This document shows, in pieces, positions 1 to 4,889 of a stretch of 10,050 bases of DNA. Under the pieces are notes generated by a model. That model was not told the origin of the DNA and did no database searches. It saw only the letters and a program-made list of their open reading frames with translations. The position numbers were made by a program, and so were the translations under genes. Origin of the DNA: JAZDGL01 sp043806975 (GTDB lineage Bacteria; Patescibacteriota; Minisyncoccia; CAYZDR01); NCBI GenBank assembly GCA_043806975.1, contig JAZDGL010000002.1:1-10050 (forward strand), in the 5' to 3' direction. Numbering within the stretch: position 1 is the first letter of the stretch; the number at the start of each line of letters is the position of its first letter.

Positions 1-18
1 TTTTTAGTTCAATTTGAC

Positions 19-172
19 TTTTAATCTGTAGACAAAGAAGAGAGTTCTCCGAGGATAGATTTAGAAATATCTTTAAAAAAAGACGACCAAACCGTCCGAC
101 ATACTAAGAAAAGCCCTTATTTTGTCGCAATATTAATTTTGGCGCGCCAAAACAATTGTCCACAGATTAAAA
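19..172. repeat. Inverted repeat pair with DnaA-box-like cores
   Basis: TTTTAATCTGTAGACAA at 19-35 is the reverse complement of TTGTCCACAGATTAAAA at 156-172 apart from one mismatch. Each arm contains a 9-mer close to a DnaA box: TTGTCCACA on the plus strand (156-164) and TTGTCTACA on the minus strand (27-35). The Escherichia coli consensus is TTATCCACA, and TTGTCCACA is a form known from actinobacteria. The match continues beyond the 9-mer, so it may equally be another binding site or part of a stem in a leader RNA. Confidence 0.45.
137..152. promoter_or_regulatory. 16-bp perfect palindrome, possible operator
   Basis: TTTTGGCGCGCCAAAA reads the same on both strands. It lies between the arms of the 19-172 inverted repeat and downstream of a candidate leftward promoter, which would suit an operator. 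Its GC core stands out in an AT-rich stretch. Binding is not shown by the sequence itself. Confidence 0.35.
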
Positions 173-203
173 AGCGAATTGTCAAACCGTGATTACGATT
201 TGC

Positions 204-230
204 ATTATATCCGATACATTTTTTTTGTCA
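204..230 (-). promoter_or_regulatory. Candidate leftward promoter
   Basis: On the minus strand a perfect -35 hexamer TTGACA (230-225) is followed after 15 nt by a perfect -10 hexamer TATAAT (209-204). The spacer is shorter than the usual 16-18 nt, which weakens the call. It would drive transcription off the left edge through the palindromic region. Confidence 0.3.
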
Positions 231-242
231 AGGGGTCTGATA

Positions 243-498
243 TGTCATCCCGACCGAGCTCTGCCTGCATTCAGGCGGAGGCGAGTGGAGGGATCCTTTA
301 AATAATATATGCTCCCACAAAACAGATTCCGATATTTCCCCCTTGGCAAGGGGGGATGAAGGGGGTTTTATAAAATAATTTATTTTGCGGGAGTTATAAT
401 ATGCAAAATTTTAGGTTTTCTGCAAAAAAAACATTAAAGAGACTCCTCCGCTCGTAATTTCTGCCTTGCCAGCAGAAATTATTTCGGTCGGAGTGACA
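243..498. repeat. Composite palindromic repeat (nested elements)
   Basis: Two divergent inverted copies of a REP/MITE-like repeat flank another element. The outer ends are TGTCATCCCGACCG (243-256) and CGGTCGGAGTGACA (485-498), complementary at 12 of 14 positions. The inner ends at about 281-301 and 434-454 are also complementary (GAGTGGAGG versus CCTCCGCTC type). The left copy has a small hairpin, GCCTG/CAGGC (263-276). The right copy has a perfect 10-bp hairpin, TAATTTCTGC/GCAGAAATTA (455-481). An element at 302-403 sits between them. No protein is encoded. Confidence 0.6.
302..403. repeat. Short MITE-like element, inverted relative of 3111-3365
   Basis: This element of about 100 bp has imperfect terminal inverted repeats: GCTCCCACAAAACAGATT starts at 311, and AACTCCCGC follows the right end on the other strand. 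Its reverse complement aligns with the left part of the 3111-3365 element, including CCCCCTTCATCCCCCCTT and the GGGGGAAATATCGG that closes the module. It lacks the two extra modules of the larger copy. Confidence 0.55.
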
Positions 499-514
499 AT
501 AAAAAAATAGGATT

Positions 515-530
515 AGTGAGCAGGTTCACT
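515..530. promoter_or_regulatory. Inverted repeat abutting the -35 box
   Basis: AGTGA (515-519) and TCACT (526-530) form an inverted repeat with a 6-nt centre, ending one base before the TTGACA of the downstream promoter. The position suits a regulator that acts on the promoter. The arms are short, so chance is possible. Confidence 0.3.
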
Positions 531-531
531 A

Positions 532-560
532 TTGACATTTTCTTTCATTTATGCTATAAT
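532..560 (+). promoter_or_regulatory. Consensus sigma-70 promoter of the three-gene operon
   Basis: TTGACA (532-537) and TATAAT (555-560) both match consensus and are separated by the optimal 17 nt. A TG pair at 552-553 adds an extended -10. Transcription would begin near 567 and give a leader of about 70 nt before the ATG at 637. No other promoter is visible before the terminator at 3075, so the three genes are probably one transcript. The consensus fit suggests strong basal expression unless repressed. Confidence 0.85.
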
Positions 561-606
561 GTAGCCAGTTTTGAATATTGACAATTAAATAGCAACTACC
601 TTTAAA

Positions 607-624
607 TTCGCCGAAACAGGCGAA
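607..624 (+). promoter_or_regulatory. Leader hairpin next to the Shine-Dalgarno
   Basis: TTCGCC (607-612) pairs with GGCGAA (619-624) around a GAAACA loop. The Shine-Dalgarno sequence AGGAG follows at 626-630, six nt before the start codon at 637. The stem leaves the AGGAG free. It may protect the 5' end or position the ribosome, and nothing shows that it switches. Confidence 0.4.
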
Positions 625-636
625 AAGGAGAAAATA

Positions 637-1083
637 ATGGCTGATGAAAAAAACAAGGGCAAGAAGGATAAAGAAGAAGATAAAGAAAAAAAAGAGAAAC
701 AGGAAAAAAAGGAGAAGCCCCAGGAAGTCCCAGAAGTTTTCAGAATAGAAACATTGTTTTTCAAAGATAGAGATAAGGCTTTTTTTCTAAAAGTATGGTT
801 ATGGGATCAGTTCGATTGTCCCATATTTGGGAAAATAGATCTTTATGCAAAAGAAAAAGGAAACTGGCAATTTTTAGAACAAGCAGAAACCAATTTAACA
901 GAAAATTTCGTTTTTTTTGAAATTGAGATCAGGGACCATAATAATTGGTTTTTAATAGGATCAGGGGGGATAAAAAGGGAGGTTAATTTTAAGCTTCCCA
1001 AAGAAGAAATCCTCGATCGGATAAAAACAATGCCGTTTTTTAAAATGGCAAAAGATGCAATTAAAAGAGGGTCAGGAAAATGA
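637..1083 (+). CDS. Unknown Lys/Glu-rich cytoplasmic protein, first gene of operon
   Basis: This gene is not recognised. The 148-aa product starts with a highly charged, low-complexity Lys/Glu segment (residues 2-30), likely disordered or helical, followed by a compact part (about 34-148) rich in alternating hydrophobic and aromatic residues (VFRIETLFF, FFLKVWLWDQFD, FVFFEIEIRD), suggesting beta strands. It ends in a basic helix (about 122-148). There is no signal peptide or membrane helix, so a cytoplasmic location is expected, perhaps against the membrane next to the two membrane proteins encoded downstream. The start is supported by AGGAG at 626-630 and the promoter at 532-560. The stop overlaps the next start (ATGA at 1080-1083), so translation is probably coupled. 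Its reality as a gene is well supported; its function is unknown. Confidence 0.8.
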   Translation: MADEKNKGKKDKEEDKEKKEKQEKKEKPQEVPEVFRIETLFFKDRDKAFFLKVWLWDQFDCPIFGKIDLYAKEKGNWQFLEQAETNLTENFVFFEIEIRDHNNWFLIGSGGIKREVNFKLPKEEILDRIKTMPFFKMAKDAIKRGSGK

Positions 1084-1859
1084 AAAGAACAATCCAAGTA
1101 ACTTGTCTTTTTGTTTTATGCTTTTTGATGTATTTATTATTATTTAAATTTTCGGTAATATGGAACGCAATAAATCCAATTCAAGCAGAAAAAGCACCTA
1201 TCCACCCCATCCTCGTCCCCTTTATGATTTCTCTTTCTTTTGTTCTATTTGTTGATTTTGTGTTGGTGTTGTTTAGTGTAGTATTCCAAGGTTTAATTTC
1301 TGGAATACTTTGGAATCGAGAAATCGCCTATAATTCATTTGAAAACATAGGTGAGATTTTCTTGGGCGAGCATGGAGTGCTCTCCAGCGCACTCCTAGCC
1401 TCCCTGCTAATGCTCCCTATCGCATCATGGAAAGTACTGTTTTCTAAACCATCTCCAATGAAAATAATACTCTGCAAAATGTATAACAGCTATCCGGTCA
1501 TAAGAGAAATTTGGCAAATAAACAACTCGCTATTCAATGGATATAAGTTGGCAGCCCCAGATTCAATTCCCATAAAAAATTATTACTCCGTCCAATGGCT
1601 TCTTGCCGTTATAATCATCTTCCTGATTCTAATCCCTTTGACACCCTGGGCGCTAAAAGAAGATTGGCAAGAAATTAAGGTAAAATCGGAGCGACACAAA
1701 AGAACGCGCGCAGAAACTGCGGAGATTACTAATACTGCTGCCCCAGAAATAGCAACAAAAGCGATTGAATGGATTGTTTTGAAAGGATCCTTTATTGCTG
1801 AGCTGCTAGGAATAGTAGCGAAAAGATTTTTGTTTTTTATTTTCAATTGGAAAAAATAA
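1080..1859 (+). CDS. Unknown polytopic membrane protein
   Basis: This gene is not recognised. The 259-aa product has hydrophobic segments at about residues 7-29, 43-77 (long, possibly two passes or a re-entrant pair), 100-122 and 170-191. A charged, soluble stretch (about 192-225, Lys/Arg/Glu) and a hydrophobic C-terminal helix (about 231-256) ending in basic residues follow. No catalytic motif or transporter signature is apparent. Its start lies inside the stop region of the preceding gene (ATGA), with AGAGGG at 1066-1071 as a plausible ribosome site. The next gene starts 19 nt downstream. Position between a soluble charged protein and a second membrane protein suggests a membrane complex, which is inference. 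The gene contains a 9-bp perfect hairpin (1280-1309) and a 7-bp one (1374-1395). Confidence 0.78.
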   Translation: MKRTIQVTCLFVLCFLMYLLLFKFSVIWNAINPIQAEKAPIHPILVPFMISLSFVLFVDFVLVLFSVVFQGLISGILWNREIAYNSFENIGEIFLGEHGVLSSALLASLLMLPIASWKVLFSKPSPMKIILCKMYNSYPVIREIWQINNSLFNGYKLAAPDSIPIKNYYSVQWLLAVIIIFLILIPLTPWALKEDWQEIKVKSERHKRTRAETAEITNTAAPEIATKAIEWIVLKGSFIAELLGIVAKRFLFFIFNWKK

Positions 1860-1878
1860 AATAACAGGAGATAAAAAA

Positions 1879-3024
1879 ATGAATATCCATTGGACAAAGT
1901 TTGTATTGAGCATGATTGCGGTGCTTTTTTTGGCCCCAATCATTTTCTTGTTTACCGGATTTCCAGTCCTTATAATCGCTTTCGTTTTATTCTATATAAA
2001 CATAGGACTGGCAATAAAGGGGGCTTTTTCGGATCAATACGATCTGAAAAAGTTTTCGAACGAGCTGTTTAAGCTCGTGGCAACCGTACTAATAATCTGG
2101 ATTTCCAGATTATTAGTGGGAATATTTTTTGATATTCCGCCGGCAACATCCTTGCTAGTGCTGCGATCGCGATTCGGAAGTCTGTCCGCTTCCGAACCTA
2201 TCACCCTGCTCCAAAAATTAACCCTGATTTTTGACATCGGTTTAATCTGTACTGGATTGCTGGTTTACATAGGATGGGCAGAAGGAAAATGGGGAAAGGA
2301 AATCATTGTCACTTCTTACTTGGCAATGGTCATTGTCCCCATCGCAATTTGCATCTTGATAAAAGTCGGGTTGTTTTTACCCGACCTAGCGAACAAAATT
2401 ACCGGTTATGCTCAGCAATTAAGCCCCCTCATTGGAAATGTGTTTCCGAACGAATTAGGACCAGGCTGGCTGTTCTTTTTTGGTATTTTTGTTTTTTTGG
2501 GAATTCAAACAGCCCGAAAATCTAAAAATAAAATCGGGGCAGTCTTGGGGGTTTTAGGGGTTTTAATGTTAACTTTATTCTTTAAAGCCTGGTTTATTGG
2601 AGCAATTTATGCTCCAATAAACCACTGGACACATAGATCATGCTCCCCTTCTCCCACCTGTTCATCCCGCGTAAAAAGAATCCCCATCCCCCAAGAAGAC
2701 TTGGGAGATGGAGTGGTTAGGATAGGAATGCCCACTCAAGCCGAGTGGGCAAACACGGGAGTCAGTAATTGCCAGATTGTAGCAGTGTCTGGTAATTTCC
2801 AAAAAATTTTCTGGGGGACGAGAGGATCGGAAGTTCGTCCCTTGGAACTTTGCATAGAACCGCCCGAACGAAAAGAAGATTTCTCTCTCGTATTATCAAA
2901 AATACGAACGAGAAAATTTTCTCGCGCAGATGACCCAATCTATTTCGGTAAGGTTTTTATCCCAAAAGGGCAGAAACTTTACTTTAAAAAAACAGGCGGT
3001 CAATTTGACGCCTGGATATTATGA
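1879..3024 (+). CDS. Unknown polytopic membrane protein with beta-rich C-terminal domain
   Basis: This gene is not recognised. Of the 381 residues, the first 245 or so are membrane-embedded, with helices at about 8-27, 28-48, 65-84, 112-132, 141-163, 194-211 and 217-240. Residues from about 250 form a soluble domain with four cysteines (254, 261, 298, 325), which could form disulfides if it faces outside. The domain has a strand-rich pattern: NCQIVAVSGNF, then a Trp/Gly stretch, then FGKVFIPKGQKLYF and a closing GGQFDAWI. This loosely recalls galactose-binding-like jelly-roll domains, a weak fold-level guess. AGGAG at 1866-1870 supports the ATG with an 8-nt spacer. A terminator follows, so this is the last gene of the operon. 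The coding sequence is packed with perfect inverted repeats, listed separately. Confidence 0.8.
   Translation: MNIHWTKFVLSMIAVLFLAPIIFLFTGFPVLIIAFVLFYINIGLAIKGAFSDQYDLKKFSNELFKLVATVLIIWISRLLVGIFFDIPPATSLLVLRSRFGSLSASEPITLLQKLTLIFDIGLICTGLLVYIGWAEGKWGKEIIVTSYLAMVIVPIAICILIKVGLFLPDLANKITGYAQQLSPLIGNVFPNELGPGWLFFFGIFVFLGIQTARKSKNKIGAVLGVLGVLMLTLFFKAWFIGAIYAPINHWTHRSCSPSPTCSSRVKRIPIPQEDLGDGVVRIGMPTQAEWANTGVSNCQIVAVSGNFQKIFWGTRGSEVRPLELCIEPPERKEDFSLVLSKIRTRKFSRADDPIYFGKVFIPKGQKLYFKKTGGQFDAWIL
2060..2196. repeat. Cluster of four hairpins inside a coding region
   Basis: Four successive inverted repeats lie in the third gene of the plus operon: ACGAGCT/AGCTCGT (2060-2078), ACTAATAATCTGG/CCAGATTATTAGT (2088-2117, perfect 13-bp arms and a 4-nt loop), GGAATAT/ATATTCC (2119-2138) and TTCGGAAG/CTTCCGAA (2173-2196). 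They cover codons for residues about 60-106, across a membrane helix and the following loop. As RNA they would fold into adjacent stem-loops without mutual exclusion. Confidence 0.75.
2590..2624. repeat. 14-bp perfect hairpin at membrane/soluble domain boundary
   Basis: TGGTTTATTGGAGC (2590-2603) and GCTCCAATAAACCA (2611-2624) pair perfectly around a 7-nt loop. The codons are those of about residues 238-249, where the last hydrophobic segment ends and the C-terminal domain begins. No T-run follows, so it does not look like a terminator. It could slow ribosomes or protect the mRNA at this domain junction; this is inference. Confidence 0.75.
2684..2924. repeat. Second cluster of intragenic inverted repeats
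   Basis: Within the C-terminal domain coding region there are CCATCCCCCAAG with CTTGGGAGATGG (2684-2711, 11 of 12 paired), TGCCCACTC/GAGTGGGCA (2729-2751), a 10-bp pair with one G-T (2767-2797), GGGACGA/TCGTCCC (2815-2841), overlapping AAGTTC/GAACTT (2831-2850), CGTATT/AATACG (2889-2906) and the 16-bp palindrome CGAGAAAATTTTCTCG (2909-2924). The 2815-2841 and 2831-2850 pairs share bases and cannot form together. Confidence 0.7.
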
Positions 3025-3035
3025 GTTCTTTTTTC

Positions 3036-3063
3036 CGCAGGGGTCTCTCCCGATTCCTCTGCG
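3036..3063 (+). other. Stem-loop just after the operon's last stop codon
   Basis: CGCAGGGG (3036-3043) pairs with CCTCTGCG (3056-3063), using one G-U pair, 12 nt after the TGA that ends the third gene. No T-run follows. Together with the stronger hairpin 12 nt downstream it may act as a 3' stabilising structure. Confidence 0.4.
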
Positions 3064-3074
3064 TTCATATAAAT

Positions 3075-3108
3075 AAAAGGGGCAGTGAATTTCACTCGCC
3101 CCTTTTTT
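3075..3108 (+). terminator. Rho-independent terminator of the plus-strand operon
   Basis: GGGGCAGTGAA (3079-3089) pairs with TTCACTCGCCCC (3091-3102), with one bulged base, and is followed by six T (3103-3108). An A-run precedes the stem, so weak activity on the other strand is possible. It lies 50 nt after the third gene and closes the operon. Confidence 0.85.
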
Positions 3109-3110
3109 CT

Positions 3111-3365
3111 AAATATAGCTCCCGCAAAACAAATTTATTTTAAAAACCCCCTTCATCCCCCCTTATTAAGGGGGGAAATAATCGGAATTTATTTTAAAAT
3201 CCCTCTTCTGCCCAAGGCAGACCGCCTTGGGCGGTCTGCCTTCCCAAAGGGAGAAAATATCGGAATATCTCTCAACCTCCCTTACTATGTCCCGCCGAAG
3301 CCCTTAGAGCGAAGAAGAATTAAGGGAGAAAATATCGAAATTTGTTTTGTGGAAGCTATATATTT
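3111..3365. repeat. 255-bp MITE-like element built from three palindromic modules
   Basis: The ends are inverted repeats: AAATATAGCTCCCGCAAAAC at 3111-3130 and, read on the other strand from 3365, AAATATATAGCTTCCACAAA; both continue as ACAAATTT, with two substitutions and a 2-nt indel. Inside are three tandem modules. Each starts with a C/T-rich block (near 3145, 3201, 3279) and closes with a G/A-rich block and a TCGGAAT- or TCGAAAT-type motif (ending near 3189, 3266, 3343). The middle module carries AAGGCAGACCGCCTT with GGGCGGTCTGCC. No transposase is present, so any movement would need an enzyme supplied elsewhere. It fills most of the gap between two convergent operons. Confidence 0.65.
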
Positions 3366-3388
3366 AGAGCATAAGAATTTTTGAGGAT

Positions 3389-3748
3389 TTAAATTATTGT
3401 TAATGCCCACTTTACAATAAATGCCGCCAACGCAATTACTACAATCCCAATTATCGTATAAGTGATGATGGATCTTCCTTTTTTTGCGCTTTCAGCTTTA
3501 TCAACTCCGCCAAAAATCACCAAAAATCCCCCGTAAATTATTAAACAGATTGCCACGCCTCCCAAAACTATTAGCGCTTGATTGATTATTTTATCTACAA
3601 CTGTCGCAAAATCTCCACCATGATCATCTAAAACATTTCCTGTCGGAATATCTGCTTCAATCGCTAAAACGCTTTTTGGCAAAAGAGTTAATAACGAAAT
3701 CATCAACGCAGTTTTTAATTTACCAATTTTTTCTATAATCTTTTTCAT
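3389..3748 (-). CDS. TrbC/VirB2-like pilin, candidate major subunit
   Basis: The 119-aa product has a basic N-terminus and a hydrophobic signal segment ending in a plausible signal peptidase I site (SVLA at 26-29, cut before Ile30). A short polar linker and two membrane helices (about 56-79 and 93-117) follow, joined by a small charged loop. The pattern YGGF, a Gly-rich turn, a Lys/Glu loop and an IG-containing second helix is that of VirB2/TrbC-type pilins and of the type IV secretion pilin family common in Patescibacteria (Pfam T4SS_pilin type). Such proteins are inserted in the inner membrane and may assemble into an extracellular filament. It is the last gene of the leftward cluster. An exceptionally good Shine-Dalgarno precedes it, unlike its neighbours, suggesting the highest output. 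No VirB-type ATPase is visible in the window. Confidence 0.8.
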   Translation of the reverse strand: MKKIIEKIGKLKTALMISLLTLLPKSVLAIEADIPTGNVLDDHGGDFATVVDKIINQALIVLGGVAICLIIYGGFLVIFGGVDKAESAKKGRSIITYTIIGIVVIALAAFIVKWALTII

Positions 3749-3753
3749 ATTTT

Positions 3754-3763
3754 CACCTCCTTT
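3754..3763 (-). promoter_or_regulatory. Strong Shine-Dalgarno of the 119-aa pilin
   Basis: On the minus strand AAAGGAGGTG lies five nt before the ATG at 3748, an almost full complement of the 16S rRNA 3' end. The genes upstream in the same cluster have weak or no Shine-Dalgarno sequences. This fixes the start codon and predicts much higher translation. Confidence 0.85.
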
Positions 3764-3786
3764 CTAATCAATTTTTAAATTTGATA

Positions 3787-4431
3787 TTAGAATACGCTCA
3801 CAACAAATTTTACTATAGCCGCCGATAAGCTCGTTACTACTAACCCAATCACCACATATTGAATCATTTTTTTAGCTGATTCAACTTCTTTAGAATCATA
3901 AACACCTGCCGTCATCATCTTAAACCCGGCAAAAATTATCACCAACACCGAAATACCAACAATTAACCCGAAAAACCACGGAATCGCCCTTTCCACAAAA
4001 TTAAAAAAACTATTGTCCGATTCCGTTCCATAAAGCAAGGCGTTCACCTCGCTCATTATTATATTAGCGCCAAAAATTATCACCAGCCCGATTACAGAAG
4101 ACTTTATGATCCCGATCGCTTCTTTTACATTATTCGGATTGCCCGCGCTTGTCACATATCGGAAACCTCCATACATTATCATTAGCACTGCCACCCCGCC
4201 CACTACCCCAGAAAGCCAAGTGGAAATCATATCCACCAAAGCAGGCACAGTTTTCGGTTCTATCGGACTGCCAAAATTGATTGTCCCGCCTCCTCCACCA
4301 CCGCCGCTATCGTATGTCTCACCGTATGCATCGGATTCTATATCCGCCGCCTTAACTATTGCGAATGACGCAAAAGCGAAAAAAGCTAACATAACTGCTG
4401 ATAAAATTATAAATTTTGATTTTAATTTCAT
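3787..4431 (-). CDS. Tandem pilin-like membrane protein (two fused TrbC/VirB2 units)
   Basis: The 214-aa product has a signal peptide (cut near Ala28/Ala29), a polar segment with seven consecutive glycines (43-49), then four membrane helices (about 72-94, 106-127, 150-172, 189-212). The helices form two copies of the same unit. Unit one holds YGGFRYVTSAG (87-97) with a charged loop and a second helix beginning SSVIGLVI; unit two holds FAGFKMMTAG (167-176) with a charged loop and YVVIGLVV. Unit two resembles the 119-aa pilin encoded just downstream, so a duplication and fusion is likely. Usual pilins carry one unit, so this one could be a special filament component or a membrane adaptor. It starts 16 nt after the previous gene with no recognisable Shine-Dalgarno. 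Confidence 0.78.
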   Translation of the reverse strand: MKLKSKFIILSAVMLAFFAFASFAIVKAADIESDAYGETYDSGGGGGGGTINFGSPIEPKTVPALVDMISTWLSGVVGGVAVLMIMYGGFRYVTSAGNPNNVKEAIGIIKSSVIGLVIIFGANIIMSEVNALLYGTESDNSFFNFVERAIPWFFGLIVGISVLVIIFAGFKMMTAGVYDSKEVESAKKMIQYVVIGLVVTSLSAAIVKFVVSVF

Positions 4432-4447
4432 AAAATTAAATTAATTT

Positions 4448-4873
4448 CTATTTACACACTATCACAAACCACCCCTGCGGGTTTAACAATCCCTGCGATG
4501 CGGAAAATTGAGCCGCTCCCGTTCCCAGCAAAATTATATTTACAATAAGCCAAGCGCCAAAAATAAATCCCAAACCAATTCCTGTTGAGCTAAAAATTTT
4601 ATGCGCTGTTTTCACCATTCCTGAATTTGCTCCTGCAAATATATACATCGCCCCCCCGATTGTAATAGACAGAAACGCAATTGAAATGGAAACATTCACA
4701 ACCCAATCCAGCGCCGCCTTTGCCATAGTGATCCCATCACAGACAGAACAGCCACCGCCTGGATCCGTGCAATAAGAAGAAACCCCCGACCAAGCGCCAG
4801 CATATCTTGGGATAGCAAAAAGAAAAAATGCCGCTATAAAAATGATGAAAAATTGTTTGATAGTTTTTGACAT
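4448..4873 (-). CDS. TrbC/VirB2-like pilin with cysteine-rich N-terminal region
   Basis: The 141-aa product has a signal peptide (YAGA at 24-27, cut before Trp28) and a short exported segment with three cysteines (35, 42, 45) in a CTDPGGGCSVC motif. Two membrane helices (about 58-80 and 96-118) are joined by the pilin-type loop (FAGANSGMVKTAHKIF). The C-terminus is NPQGWFVIVCK with a fourth cysteine at 140. The helix-loop-helix matches the two neighbouring pilin-like proteins. Patescibacterial pilins of this type often end in a Trp/Cys motif, as known from the family. The cysteines may form disulfides outside the membrane. The start lies 16 nt after the upstream stop, without a Shine-Dalgarno. 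Confidence 0.78.
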   Translation of the reverse strand: MSKTIKQFFIIFIAAFFLFAIPRYAGAWSGVSSYCTDPGGGCSVCDGITMAKAALDWVVNVSISIAFLSITIGGAMYIFAGANSGMVKTAHKIFSSTGIGLGFIFGAWLIVNIILLGTGAAQFSASQGLLNPQGWFVIVCK

Positions 4874-4889
4874 AGAATTTTAAATTAAC

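Larger units (their letters stand above)
1..240. other. Gene-free left end with palindromes, possible leader or control region
   Basis: No open reading frame of useful length is present on either strand; all frames are broken by stops. The stretch is AT-rich and contains a 17-nt inverted repeat (19-35 and 156-172), a 16-bp perfect palindrome (137-152) and a candidate leftward promoter (204-230). It therefore looks like the upstream region of a gene lying off the left edge and transcribed leftward, but no start codon of such a gene is visible. No tRNA or other known RNA gene was recognised. Confidence 0.4.

Noticed and set aside
1583..1939. 118-aa minus-strand frame across the junction of the two membrane protein genes
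   Set aside because: It opposes two genes with consistent start sites and coupling; no ribosome site or family resemblance was seen.
2163..2170. GCGATCGC octamer (cyanobacterial HIP1)
   Set aside because: A single copy in a coding region has no significance outside genomes where it is overrepresented.
2365..2385. GTCGGGT/ACCCGAC hairpin with a T-rich loop as an internal terminator
   Set aside because: The T-run is in the loop and not after the stem, so it cannot act as a rho-independent terminator.
3022..3024. Possible recoding of TGA as glycine (code 25)
   Set aside because: TGA stops here and in two ATGA overlaps (1080-1083, 9862-9865) fit gene ends and operon structure, so the standard bacterial code applies.
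3139..3345. CRISPR-like array from the three similar modules
   Set aside because: Modules differ in length and sequence, are palindromic throughout, have no unique spacers, and no cas gene is nearby.
3085..3384. 99-aa plus-strand open frame with a PPLLRGE-type motif
   Set aside because: It runs through the terminator and the whole MITE-like element; the peptide is a translation of C/T- and G/A-rich repeat modules. No Shine-Dalgarno fits.
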